Origin: an uncultured Clostridia bacterium
Lineage (GTDB): Bacteria; Bacillota; Clostridia; TANB77; UBA1234
NCBI GenBank assembly: GCA_934149405.1
Contig: CAKPEV010000004.1
Location: forward strand, 62,001-126,000
Direction: 5' to 3'
DNA length: 64,000 bases
Made by a program: the position numbers and the translations under genes. The notes under the pieces were generated by a model. The model was given only the letters and a program-made list of their open reading frames with translations. It was not told where the DNA came from and did no database searches. Shown here one piece after another: positions 8,431 to 17,271 of the stretch (the first letter of the stretch is position 1; every line of letters starts with the position of its first letter).

Positions 8431-8811
8431 TTAATTTTGTTTAAGCAAATTAACCCCTACAATTCCACCAAACATACCTAAAAATATGTATAAAATTATA
8501 GTTAATATTGAATATTTTGTAAGCGAAAATCCAACTCCATAAAAACTACTTAAAACATATAAGATCATCACATAACAAAGTCCGATAAGTCCACCGTTTT
8601 TTAACCCACTCTTCTTAATTTTTATTACAGTAAGCGAACTTGCTATAAAAACACTCGCTAGACCTATAATAAACAAGACTAATGGTATGCTCTTTTCTGA
8701 TACATTAGTATACGCCAAAATTGCTGAATATATAATTAATGAAATAATAGTTATTATATAACCTAGCAAAACTCCCTTAGCTATAGTTTTTACTTTATTC
8801 ATTCCTTCCAT
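8431..8811 (-). CDS. TIGR04086 family membrane protein
   Basis: A 126-residue protein with four predicted membrane helices (near 12-32, 42-60, 74-92 and 100-122) and a short basic start. The helix pattern, the early GVLLGYIITIISLIIYSAILAYT-like first hairpin and the closing LGMFGGIVGVNLL match the TIGR04086 family of Firmicutes, whose function is unknown. In many Clostridia the gene lies near yajC, tgt and secDF, none of which is in this window. An AGGAGGTG site precedes the chosen ATG. Confidence 0.7.
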   Translation of the reverse strand: MEGMNKVKTIAKGVLLGYIITIISLIIYSAILAYTNVSEKSIPLVLFIIGLASVFIASSLTVIKIKKSGLKNGGLIGLCYVMILYVLSSFYGVGFSLTKYSILTIILYIFLGMFGGIVGVNLLKQN

Positions 8812-8965
8812 AAGACACCTCCTAGTATGATTATATTGTCCTCAATGTCTTTTTATGAGAAATAATAAATATATTACGCCTATTCCATTAATGCCCAATT
8901 ATTATACAAAAGGTTCTACACATATTTTGTCGGCACTAGTTCATAGCTCAAAAACTTTAAAAATA

Positions 8966-8998
8966 GCAAAGTCCATGAAAAAATCATGGACTTTTATC
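8966..8998 (-). terminator. Terminator after the HAD-IIB gene
   Basis: AAAGTCCATGA and TCATGGACTTT form a perfect stem directly at the stop codon of the upstream gene, with a T-rich tail on the minus strand. The 150 bases from here to the TIGR04086 gene hold no gene that I can see. Confidence 0.8.
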
Positions 8999-9903
8999 TA
9001 AAGCAAAATCTTATCTTCAAATGTTTTTCTGTTTAAAATATATCTTTCTAATACAGCAGCCACACCATCTTCATCATTAGTTGGCGCAACCACTCTTGCA
9101 ACTTCTTTAGCAACTGTTGCCCCATTGTTCATTGCAACGCCAAGGCCAGCATTTTCAATCATAGACACATCATTGAAATTATCACCTATGGCCATTACTT
9201 CGCTTTCGCTAATACCTCCAATTCTTGATATCAACTCTTTTATTGCTGACCACTTATTCGCATTCTTAGGTAATATTTCTGCATAGCTATATGACAAGAT
9301 TATTGTTTTGTCCGGTTCTTTAATTATCTTGTTTGATATATGTGGTGAAGCCATTAACTCTATGTCATTAAACTTTGTCAATTTCTTCACTATTGAATTA
9401 TATATCGTTCTATCTTGATCACAAACTACGATACGTCTAATAGGTTTTTCTATTTTTTCTATATATTCCAGCCCTGCATATTTAAATTGTGTAACCCCTG
9501 TTGCCTCATCTTTGCAATTATGTCTTTGCTTATAAAATGCCAGTGCCATATGCCTTAAGTCCTTAACAATTATCTCCTTGTCTGTAAAAACCATATAATA
9601 GATGTCATTTTCGATGCAAGTTTTTATTAACTCTAAAACAGTACTTTTCTCGATTTCTCTTGACCATATCGTTTTGTTTTGCGTAACATCATATATCGAA
9701 GCGCCATTGTCACATATCAAATATTTATCAGCATTAACTTTTTCAGCAATCATTTCAACGGAATTTGTAACTCTTCCTGATGTCAAAACAACCCTCACTC
9801 CATTGTCTGTTGTACGCTTCACAGCAGATATTGTCCTTTCAGACAATTCTCCACTAGAATTTAATAGTGTTCCATCTATATCAATAGCTACAAATTTGTA
9901 CAT
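8998..9903 (-). CDS. Cof-type HAD-IIB family hydrolase
   Basis: A cytosolic sugar- or cofactor-phosphatase of the HAD IIB group. Motif I is IDIDGTLLNSSG close to the N terminus, motif II is VLTSGR, the IIB cap follows, then the motif III lysine and motif IV AIGDNFNDVSMIENAG. The product is 301 residues from the ATG eight bases after GGAG; a GTG three codons earlier overlaps the ribosome site. It begins just after the stop of the SLH-transglutaminase gene and its ribosome site lies within that gene's last codons, so the two are probably translationally coupled. The substrate cannot be told from sequence. Confidence 0.85.
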   Translation of the reverse strand: MYKFVAIDIDGTLLNSSGELSERTISAVKRTTDNGVRVVLTSGRVTNSVEMIAEKVNADKYLICDNGASIYDVTQNKTIWSREIEKSTVLELIKTCIENDIYYMVFTDKEIIVKDLRHMALAFYKQRHNCKDEATGVTQFKYAGLEYIEKIEKPIRRIVVCDQDRTIYNSIVKKLTKFNDIELMASPHISNKIIKEPDKTIILSYSYAEILPKNANKWSAIKELISRIGGISESEVMAIGDNFNDVSMIENAGLGVAMNNGATVAKEVARVVAPTNDEDGVAAVLERYILNRKTFEDKILL

Positions 9904-9908
9904 TGCAA

Positions 9909-11498
9909 TCACTCCGTCACAAAATTATAAACTTCATTTCCAATATATCTTTCTAATATCACAGCTATTTCAGCTCTCGTAATGTTATTATTAGGTCTAA
10001 ATGTTCTATCTGGATACCCTATAATAAGTCCTTTATTATAAGCCTTAATTATGCTGTTTTCAAACTTTTTACCTGCTATATCTGTAAGTCTCGGACTTGT
10101 ATAATCATCTGGCAAGAACACGTCCATAAGAGCAACAACTTCGCCTCTAGTAATAGCTTTATTCATATTAAATGTTCCTTCGCCAAAAACTTCAGCTATA
10201 TTGTAAAAACCTGCACTTACAATATCACTTGGTGTTATAGCTTGGTAGCATCTCATTAAATAATCATAATCATTTTTCGACCAGTGATTTGTATCATAAT
10301 CCGGATAATAATACACCAAGCCTTTTTCATCAAACGTTGTTTCATTGTGTTTCAAAACTCTTGAAAACATTGAAATAAACTCTATACGCGAAATATTTCT
10401 AGAAGGACCAAACTCAGCATCCGAATAACCTTTCACCACATCCAACTCGTACAAAAATTGAATTGCATCTTTAGCCCAGCCATAATTTTCTATATCTTCA
10501 AATTTATTTTCTTGTTTTTCTGTGTTTTCATCAACCTCAATAATCTTTTCCGAAATAGAAACTTTCTTAACACCATAGCCAGCAACAGCATCTACTCCAT
10601 AATTATACAAACCTGTTGCTATGTATTCTGGTGAAACCATTCTGCAAAAAGCATCTAAATAAGCCTCTCTATGTGATGAACTTGGAGATGTTACCGTATA
10701 AATTACCGTAGGCTCAACAGGAACCCACCCGAAATCTTGTAAATATATTTCAGGCCATACATGATTTATTAGCGATTTATTTACAATGACATCACCAGAA
10801 ATCTCTTGTTTTTCTTCTTGAATCATATATCCAACAACAGCACGGCTCGGAATATTTACAGCTCTGCACATCGCAACAAAAAGAGTTGCGAACTCTTCAC
10901 AAACACCTCTCATATTTTTTAATGCTGAAACAGAACCTTTATTAGCATAAGCTTCAGATGTGTCGTATGTCATATTTATATTTATAAATTCAAATATTGC
11001 TTGTGCTTTCTTATAGTCACTTGGCATATCTTCTGTAAGTTCTTTTGCTTTTGAAATTATATCAGAGTCTTCAGAATCAATTCCTTCTTGAGGAAGAAGG
11101 TACATCTCGTTTCCTTCCAAATACTCTGTATTTGTTCTGGCAGGAATCATTTCCAAATACGTTCCAAGCTTAGCTTTTCTCTTTATTGTAACATTAAATT
11201 TAGCTCCTGCAGCAAGACCTGTCAAATTATAATACGCATATTTATTGCCATACTCATCATTTCTTATTTCATCTGGCAAAGGTGAAATTGTTAATGATTC
11301 ATCATCTTGATATTGTACAAAATCGCCACTTCCAACAAAAAATTCAAGATAACAGCCTGAAGTCAATGCTGTCTTTCTGTTATTTTTGAAAGAATATTCT
11401 TGTGATACTATATATTCATCACCACTTGCATATACATTTCCAAAAAACATAATGCATAGAAGTGTTAATATAAACGATATTTTACTAAACTTCTTCAT
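9909..11498 (-). CDS. Secreted transglutaminase-like protein with SLH surface-anchoring domains
   Basis: A 529-residue surface protein. A signal peptide covers about residues 1-24 (MKKFSKISFILTLLCIMFFG then NVYAS). A transglutaminase-like domain occupies about 145-270 with Cys200 in MRGVCEEFATL, His246 in INHVWPEIY, and Glu262 or Asp255 as the third residue. Three S-layer homology repeats fill about 335-525, with TRAEI/SRIEF/TRGEV motifs, and should bind secondary cell-wall polymer. Such proteins act as proteases or cross-linkers at the cell surface, but the activity is not proven here. The start follows GAGGAG by seven bases. It lies next to a second SLH protein and overlaps the ribosome site of the HAD gene. 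Confidence 0.85.
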   Translation of the reverse strand: MKKFSKISFILTLLCIMFFGNVYASGDEYIVSQEYSFKNNRKTALTSGCYLEFFVGSGDFVQYQDDESLTISPLPDEIRNDEYGNKYAYYNLTGLAAGAKFNVTIKRKAKLGTYLEMIPARTNTEYLEGNEMYLLPQEGIDSEDSDIISKAKELTEDMPSDYKKAQAIFEFININMTYDTSEAYANKGSVSALKNMRGVCEEFATLFVAMCRAVNIPSRAVVGYMIQEEKQEISGDVIVNKSLINHVWPEIYLQDFGWVPVEPTVIYTVTSPSSSHREAYLDAFCRMVSPEYIATGLYNYGVDAVAGYGVKKVSISEKIIEVDENTEKQENKFEDIENYGWAKDAIQFLYELDVVKGYSDAEFGPSRNISRIEFISMFSRVLKHNETTFDEKGLVYYYPDYDTNHWSKNDYDYLMRCYQAITPSDIVSAGFYNIAEVFGEGTFNMNKAITRGEVVALMDVFLPDDYTSPRLTDIAGKKFENSIIKAYNKGLIIGYPDRTFRPNNNITRAEIAVILERYIGNEVYNFVTE

Positions 11499-11604
11499 TT
11501 GTAAACTCCTCTCCAAATCATAATTTCATATCTATTTTATATTTATTAATCAACAAAAGCAAGAGAAAAAGCAAGAATAAAAAAATTATTACATAACAAA
11601 AATA

Positions 11605-11640
11605 TTCCCTTGGATTTTTTATAATCCAAGGGAATTATTT
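11605..11640 (-). terminator. Terminator after the large SLH protein gene
   Basis: TTCCCTTGGATT and AATCCAAGGGAA form a 12-base stem with a five-base loop, followed on the minus strand by ATATTTTTG. Confidence 0.85.
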
Positions 11641-11657
11641 CTAATGTATTTTTAATA

Positions 11658-13997
11658 CTATTCTTCTACTTCTGTTGCATCTTTAGTTATTGAGAATGTA
11701 TGTGCAGATCTTGTTGCTTCTATAATATCTCCAACTAAATCGTGTCTTCTTGTAACATCGCTAAATCCTGTTTTTGTTCTGTTAGTTACTTCAGCAGGTG
11801 CTCTTAATAGATAGAAGTTAATTAATTGTGCAACTTCTGCTCTTGTAATCTTTTCATCCAATTCGAAATCTGGTTCTTTTTCTGTTAATGGAAGCATATT
11901 TAATCTAGCAAGTAATGTAATTTCTTCAAGTGCCCAGTGAGTATAAACTCTCTTGCCATCTACAATGTAATATCTTGTTGCATCATCATAAACTTTTACT
12001 AGGCTTTCCATATCTTTAATTTCAAGTCCATCAATTCTATCAGCTTTTGCATTTTCTTGAATCATGCAAGCTAAAATCTTCATGAACTCAGCTTTTGTCA
12101 TTTTATTGTTTGGTCTATATGTGTATGTTCCATCAGCTTCTAAATAACCATTAATTAAACCTGCTTTAGAAGCTGCAGTGATTGCTTGTTGTGCTTCAAA
12201 GTATGTATTGCTAATATCTGTATACTTTGTAGTAATATCTCTTTCTCTTATTGTTGTATAGTCTAATCCGAAAATTCTTGCTAATACTAATGCACCTTCA
12301 GCTCTTGTTATTATATAATCAGGTCTAAAAGTATCACTATCAGCATCACCATACATATATGGCTCATGTTCGATATCAATTTCTTCATCATACTCTCTTA
12401 TAATAAAGTTAATTACTGTAGAAACATCTTTTACTTTTGAACCTTTATAAATTTCTGCTGTTGGATAAATTGTATTTGCATCATCTCTTGATCTCTTTAA
12501 ATCTGTATATTTAATTTTTGCAATTATTGTTCCTGCTTCATCTTCATCTAGACCATTTTCAAATACCCATTCAATTATGTTGTCTTTACCAACTTTTCCA
12601 CCATCTAGGTCAACAGCTTTAAAATCAAGTGGTAATTCTAATTTAATTGAAGCATTATCTATTTTCTTGCCACCATTTTTATAGTCTATATAATATGTTA
12701 CAACTTCTCCTAAAGCATAAATGTTTTTGTTTGCTTTGTTTTCTTCTTCAGAATCATTTCTTAAAGAAATGCATAATTCTTCTGTTGAATCATTTTCTTC
12801 CATCCATGGCTCGATATCTAATTCTCTGTTATTTGATGGTTTGCTTGAATCTTCTATTACAAATGTATATGTTTGAGACTTTGTAGAATTTACGTCTTTT
12901 CCATCTACATACAAACCATCTGTATAAATTGCATTAACCAAAAGTGTATATGTTCCTGCTTTTAATGTTGTTGGAAGTTTAAAATTCAATGTGTCAGCTG
13001 TTGCTGATTTCTTTCCTTCATTATTCCAATTATACCAAATCTTTGATAATTTATTTGCTGGTGTAGCTTTTATTACAATAGTATCTCCAGCCTTTACAAC
13101 TGTTTTTGAACCATCAGCTAATGTTTTGTTTCCATATTTAACTTCTAATTTCTTTGTATAACCATCATCAGGTGTTGGTGTTACATCAGATTTTTCAACC
13201 TTAAAGTAATAAATTTGTGATACTGTGTTGTTTCCATCTTTTCCATCCACGTACAAATTATCTGTATAAATTGCGTTTACTGCAAATTTATATGTTCCAG
13301 CAGATACATTTGAACCAATAGTAAATTTTAATTCACTGCTTGTAACTGATTGTTTTCCTTCATTGTCCCAATTATACCATATCTTTGATACTTTGTCGCT
13401 TGGTGTTGCTGTAATCACGATAGTATCTCCTGCTTTTACTGATGTTGTAGAATTTACAGATAAAGTTTTTGAACCGTATTTTACAGTTAATTTTTTGGTA
13501 GTTACATTAGGTGTAGTTGAAACATACTCTAATGTATACTTTTGCCAACCTGTCTTTGTAATTGTGTTTTCAGATCCATCATCATTTGATGCAACTGGTT
13601 CAACCATTAAATTAACTAATGTTCCAGCCGGATTCTTAGGAATCTCTATTGTTGATTCATAGATTCCATATCCTTGGCTATTTTTTCCAACTTTTGTTAA
13701 ATTTCTATCTTTATAACGTTCTGTTCTTGTAACTTCACCTGTTGTAGCATTTTTAGTTACAAAATAGTGTGTAATAAATTCGATTCCAGCCTTTGTGCTA
13801 GAAGATCTTACTACTACTTTTTCTCCACCACTTACTGTATATTTTGAATTATTTTGTAGTGTTTTGCCATTCATTTTAGTTTCAACTGAAACTTGGCAAT
13901 TAGTTGAAGTAGCATTAACGCATACTACTGGTACTATAACCAATGCTAATAAAATAACACTTAATATTAATGATATTCTCTTTTTCATAATATCCAT
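11658..13997 (-). CDS. Secreted SLH-domain surface protein with two Ig-like repeats
   Basis: A 779-residue exported protein. The signal peptide covers about residues 1-30. Beta-sandwich-like regions follow, including two closely similar modules of about 105 residues each (about 165-270 and 280-385), both containing AGDTIVI, SKIWYNW and NAIYTD motifs. A DUF11-like segment is near 400-510. Three SLH motifs close the protein (RAEGALVLARI, TKAEFMKILACMI, TRAEVAQLINF). It is likely a structural or adhesive S-layer-associated protein held by cell-wall polymer. The ATG chosen follows AGGAGG by nine bases, and the promoter upstream is close to consensus, suggesting high expression. Confidence 0.8.
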   Translation of the reverse strand: MDIMKKRISLILSVILLALVIVPVVCVNATSTNCQVSVETKMNGKTLQNNSKYTVSGGEKVVVRSSSTKAGIEFITHYFVTKNATTGEVTRTERYKDRNLTKVGKNSQGYGIYESTIEIPKNPAGTLVNLMVEPVASNDDGSENTITKTGWQKYTLEYVSTTPNVTTKKLTVKYGSKTLSVNSTTSVKAGDTIVITATPSDKVSKIWYNWDNEGKQSVTSSELKFTIGSNVSAGTYKFAVNAIYTDNLYVDGKDGNNTVSQIYYFKVEKSDVTPTPDDGYTKKLEVKYGNKTLADGSKTVVKAGDTIVIKATPANKLSKIWYNWNNEGKKSATADTLNFKLPTTLKAGTYTLLVNAIYTDGLYVDGKDVNSTKSQTYTFVIEDSSKPSNNRELDIEPWMEENDSTEELCISLRNDSEEENKANKNIYALGEVVTYYIDYKNGGKKIDNASIKLELPLDFKAVDLDGGKVGKDNIIEWVFENGLDEDEAGTIIAKIKYTDLKRSRDDANTIYPTAEIYKGSKVKDVSTVINFIIREYDEEIDIEHEPYMYGDADSDTFRPDYIITRAEGALVLARIFGLDYTTIRERDITTKYTDISNTYFEAQQAITAASKAGLINGYLEADGTYTYRPNNKMTKAEFMKILACMIQENAKADRIDGLEIKDMESLVKVYDDATRYYIVDGKRVYTHWALEEITLLARLNMLPLTEKEPDFELDEKITRAEVAQLINFYLLRAPAEVTNRTKTGFSDVTRRHDLVGDIIEATRSAHTFSITKDATEVEE
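12850..13503 (-). repeat. Two tandem Ig-like modules inside the SLH surface protein
   Basis: Two consecutive modules of about 315 bases encode related blocks (KKLTVKYG... and KKLEVKYG...). They share AGDTIVI, SKIWYN and YVDGKD at the same spacing and arose by internal duplication. Confidence 0.8.
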
Positions 13998-14075
13998 AAT
14001 CTTTAACCTCCTAAATCTTTCGTGTTTTCCACTACCGTAATTATAATAACATAATTTTCACAAAAAATCAACCAC

Positions 14076-14105
14076 ATTATGTAAATTATTCAAATTTTTT
14101 GTCAA
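14076..14105 (-). promoter_or_regulatory. Strong promoter for the SLH surface protein
   Basis: TTGACA, an 18-base spacer and CATAAT on the minus strand, giving a leader of about 70 bases. It lies back to back with the tRNA-Leu promoter. Confidence 0.7.
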
Positions 14106-14124
14106 TTTATTATATATTTACATC

Positions 14125-14153
14125 TTGACAAGCCTTTTGCACTAACATATACT
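14125..14153 (+). promoter_or_regulatory. Promoter of tRNA-Leu
   Basis: A perfect TTGACA, a 17-base spacer and TATACT, 23 bases before the tRNA. Confidence 0.8.
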
Positions 14154-14175
14154 ATTATATGTCGATGTAAGAAAT

Positions 14176-14258
14176 GCCGATGTGGCGGAACTGGCAGACG
14201 CACATGACTCAAAATCATGCGGGAAACCATGTGGGTTCGAGTCCCACCATCGGTACCA
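14176..14258 (+). tRNA. tRNA-Leu (anticodon CAA)
   Basis: The acceptor arms GCCGATG and CATCGGT pair, with G-U at the first pair. The anticodon stem CATGA/TCATG encloses the loop CTCAAAA with anticodon CAA, which reads UUG. The TTCGAGT T-loop region and an encoded terminal CCA are present. The variable arm is short for leucine, but the total of 83 bases fits a class II tRNA. Confidence 0.92.
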
Positions 14259-14260
14259 AG

Positions 14261-14292
14261 AAACAAGTTTGCGTATAGCAAGCTTGTTTTTG
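14261..14292 (+). terminator. Terminator after tRNA-Leu
   Basis: AAACAAGTTTGC pairs with GCAAGCTTGTTT with one mismatch, followed by a T run. Confidence 0.7.
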
Positions 14293-14332
14293 TTTATATG
14301 TAATTTTTTATATGCTATTGGGCGACATTTAG

Positions 14333-14377
14333 TGAGGCACAATTGTAAAAAAATCTTAACAATTGTGCCTCTTTTTA
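14333..14377. terminator. Terminator at the convergent end of the MBL gene
   Basis: GAGGCACAATTGT and ACAATTGTGCCTC form a 13-base stem. The T tract is on the plus side; the minus side, where the recJ-rel-MBL operon ends, has a weaker tail. Confidence 0.65.
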
Positions 14378-14380
14378 ATT

Positions 14381-15040
14381 TCAACCATTTTCTTGCAACT
14401 TTTTCTCTTCCAACTGGGCATAAAACTCCTTTTCTTCCCTTATTATTGTTATTGCTCCATGGCCTGGATAAACAATTGTGTTATCTGGCAATTTAAGTAG
14501 CTTATCCTTTATCGACCACATTATTTCTCTTTCTGAGCCTGTTTTTAAGTCTGTCCTACCATATATCCTCTTAAACATTGTATCGCCCGTGAAAACTGCA
14601 TCTTCTATTAGTATACTCATACTACCTTCTGTATGTCCCGGCGTGTGGATTATTTTTGCTTCTAAATTTCCGAATTTTATAGTATCTCCTTCCTTAACCG
14701 TTATATCTGCTTCCATATAATTTTCTGGTAATCCTAAAAAAGTACACATATTCACTGAATCGTCTGTAAGATTTTCCTTTTCAGCATCATTTATTACTAT
14801 TTTTATATTGGGATAATTTCTTTTTAGTTCTCTTAGTCCAGCAATGTGATCTCCATGGCAGTGCGTTAGTATTACGTACCTAAGCTTTATGTTCATGTTT
14901 TCTACATAATTATATATTTTATCTATTCCCCCTGCTGCATCTATTAAAATTCCCTCTTTTGTTCCTTCATCCGCAACAACATACATATTAGTATATATTG
15001 TTGCATTTCCTGGCATTACTCTAAACGTCTTTAGTAACAT
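14381..15040 (-). CDS. MBL-fold hydrolase (glyoxalase II-like)
   Basis: A metallo-beta-lactamase-fold enzyme of 219 residues. The metal motif THCHGDHIAG, later HTPGHTEGS and GDTMF, and the final PGHG histidine are all present, so two metals can be bound. It resembles the YcbL/GloB-like group of MBL hydrolases in Firmicutes, which act on thioesters, but the substrate is not certain. The start is the ATG behind GGAAAGGG; an earlier in-frame ATG is seven codons upstream. It is the last gene of the recJ-rel-MBL operon, 36 bases behind rel. Confidence 0.85.
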   Translation of the reverse strand: MLLKTFRVMPGNATIYTNMYVVADEGTKEGILIDAAGGIDKIYNYVENMNIKLRYVILTHCHGDHIAGLRELKRNYPNIKIVINDAEKENLTDDSVNMCTFLGLPENYMEADITVKEGDTIKFGNLEAKIIHTPGHTEGSMSILIEDAVFTGDTMFKRIYGRTDLKTGSEREIMWSIKDKLLKLPDNTIVYPGHGAITIIREEKEFYAQLEEKKLQENG

Positions 15041-15076
15041 TACAATCCCTTTCCTTAACAATCCTTCATTTACTTA

Positions 15077-17248
15077 CTATTTTTGTCTATGTACATCATA
15101 AACACTGTCTACTTTTCTAACTGCTTTTATTACTTTATTAAGCTTTTCTATATCTTCAACTTCTACGCCAACATTTATTATAGCAACTCTTCCATTATTA
15201 ACGGTTCTTGCATTTATAGAAACCATTTTTGCTTTCAAATCGCCTATTGCTACAGTTATATCAGCTAAAAGTCCACTTCTGTCATTTGCATAGATTTCCA
15301 AATCAGCCATATACGATGCCGCATTCTCTTTATACCAAGACACTTCTATAATTCTTTGCTCATCAGAAAGTAAATCTTTACAATTCACGCAATCGGCTCT
15401 ATGTACTGATACGCCTCTTCCTTTAGTTATATACCCTATAATTTCATCACCAGGTAATGGATTACAGCAACGAGATAGTTTAACCAGACAGTTGTCGATT
15501 CCTTTTACCACAACACCTGATTTTGAGACTTTCGTTCGAGTCGCTGGTTTTGCTTCTCTTAATTCTTGTATCTTGTTTTCTATTTCTTCCTCTTTGTTTT
15601 CTTTCTTGTACTCTTCTAGTAATCTTGTAATAATCTTAGCAGCAGAAATAGCCCCAAACCCTATTGCAGCATAACAATCCTCTAATGTGTTATATTTGTA
15701 TTTTTCTAGCACCTTATTTACCCATTCAGTCTTAAATAAGTCTGCAAAAGACATTCCTATTCTCTTTAATTCTTTTTCGATTTGTTCCTTGCCTTTTAAT
15801 ATATTTTCATCTCTTAAAGCTTTTTTGAACCAATTTTGAATCTTGTTTCTAGCCTGTGTTGTTTTTACTATCTTCAACCAGTCTCTACTTGGTCCTTTGG
15901 CTGAATCTGATGTGATAATCTCAACTATGTCTCCATTTTCTAATTTTGTAGTTATAGGCACTATTTTACTGTTTATTTTTGCACCAGTCATCCTATGACC
16001 AACTTGTTCATGTATCATATATGCTAAGTCTATTGGTGTACTTCCTGTTGGTAAAGATTTAATGTCTCCTTTTGGAGTGAAAACAAATACCTCTTCATCA
16101 AATAAATCAAACTTTAATTTACTTAGAAATTCTTTATCATCATTTGTTTCTTTTTGCCATTCTATTGCTTCTCTAAGCCATGATAATTTTTCATCAGATG
16201 CAGTTACGCTCTTTCCTTCTTTATATGCCCAGTGCGCCGCTATACCATATTCAGCTACTCTATGCATGTCCCATGTTCTTATTTGAACCTCAAATGGGGT
16301 TCCTTCTGTACCTATAAGAGTGGTATGCAATGATTGGTACATGTTTGGCTTTGGCATTGATATGTAATCTTTAAATCTACCTGGCATCGGTTTATATAGC
16401 TCATGAACCAAACCTAATGCCGCATAGCAATCTTTTACTGAATTTACTATTATTCTCATTGCGAATAAGTCATATATTTGGTCTAATGTCTTATTGTCTT
16501 TTTTCATTTTTCTATAGATACTATAGAAATGTTTTGGACGACCATATACTTCTGCTTCTATTTTCATTTCTTTTAATTTTTTTCTTATTTCTACTATGAT
16601 GTCATTTATGAACTTTTCTCTTTCTTCTCTTCTTTTGTTTATTCCTTCTACAAGTTCCGCATATGCTTCAGGTTCCATATATAGAAAGCTTAAATCCTCA
16701 AGTTCCCATTTGATAGAATATATTCCAAGTCTATTGGCAAGCGGAGCATACAATTGCATGGTTTCTTTGGCAATTGCATATTTCCTATCATCGCTTAAAT
16801 GTTTAAGCGTTCTCATATTGTGAAGTCTATCAGCTAGTTTTATCATAAGAACACGAATATCTTTTGCCATTGCCATGAAGAACTTTCTGTAATTTTCAAC
16901 TTGTTCTTCTTCCTTATCTAAGTAATGAGCTATTTTTCCAAGTTTTGTTACTCCGTCAACTAAGTTTGCTATTTCTTCTCCAAATTCAGCTACAATCATT
17001 TCTCTTGTAACTTCTGTGTCTTCAACAACATCGTGCAATAAAGCCGCACATATAGCGTCATCATCTAGTTCCAATGTAGAAACAATGTAAGCTACTTCCA
17101 AGGGGTGAATTATATATGGTTCACCAGATTTTCTCACTTGTCCTTCGTGATAATGCTTAGCAAACTCATACGCTTTGTTTATCAACTTTGAATTAGATTT
17201 TCTGTTGTATTTTTTCGTATTCCTTATTATATCTTCAATCGTTGCCAT
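15077..17248 (-). CDS. relA: Bifunctional (p)ppGpp synthetase/hydrolase Rel
   Basis: The stringent-response enzyme. The 723-residue product carries the full long RSH set: an HD hydrolase domain at about 20-170 (HPLEVA, LLHDVVEDT), a synthetase domain at about 230-340 (with RPKHFYSIYRKM and the YQSLHTT motif), a TGS domain at about 385-445, a zinc-finger/CC region (CCNPLPGDEIIGY) near 600 and a C-terminal ACT domain at about 645-720. Both activities look intact. The start follows GGAG by eight bases; an ATG two codons earlier overlaps the ribosome site. It sits between recJ and an MBL hydrolase, close to the common Firmicutes recJ-(apt)-relA order; apt is absent. Confidence 0.95.
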   Translation of the reverse strand: MATIEDIIRNTKKYNRKSNSKLINKAYEFAKHYHEGQVRKSGEPYIIHPLEVAYIVSTLELDDDAICAALLHDVVEDTEVTREMIVAEFGEEIANLVDGVTKLGKIAHYLDKEEEQVENYRKFFMAMAKDIRVLMIKLADRLHNMRTLKHLSDDRKYAIAKETMQLYAPLANRLGIYSIKWELEDLSFLYMEPEAYAELVEGINKRREEREKFINDIIVEIRKKLKEMKIEAEVYGRPKHFYSIYRKMKKDNKTLDQIYDLFAMRIIVNSVKDCYAALGLVHELYKPMPGRFKDYISMPKPNMYQSLHTTLIGTEGTPFEVQIRTWDMHRVAEYGIAAHWAYKEGKSVTASDEKLSWLREAIEWQKETNDDKEFLSKLKFDLFDEEVFVFTPKGDIKSLPTGSTPIDLAYMIHEQVGHRMTGAKINSKIVPITTKLENGDIVEIITSDSAKGPSRDWLKIVKTTQARNKIQNWFKKALRDENILKGKEQIEKELKRIGMSFADLFKTEWVNKVLEKYKYNTLEDCYAAIGFGAISAAKIITRLLEEYKKENKEEEIENKIQELREAKPATRTKVSKSGVVVKGIDNCLVKLSRCCNPLPGDEIIGYITKGRGVSVHRADCVNCKDLLSDEQRIIEVSWYKENAASYMADLEIYANDRSGLLADITVAIGDLKAKMVSINARTVNNGRVAIINVGVEVEDIEKLNKVIKAVRKVDSVYDVHRQK

Positions 17249-17271
17249 AACCATTCTCCTTTCTAAATATG

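Noticed and set aside
12850..13503. Possible CRISPR-like repeat region
   Set aside because: The two 315-base repeats are coding duplications in frame; no short direct repeats with spacers exist anywhere in the window.
14142..14496. Open frames across the tRNA-Leu gene on both strands
   Set aside because: They run through the tRNA and the MBL gene end, and have no start signals.
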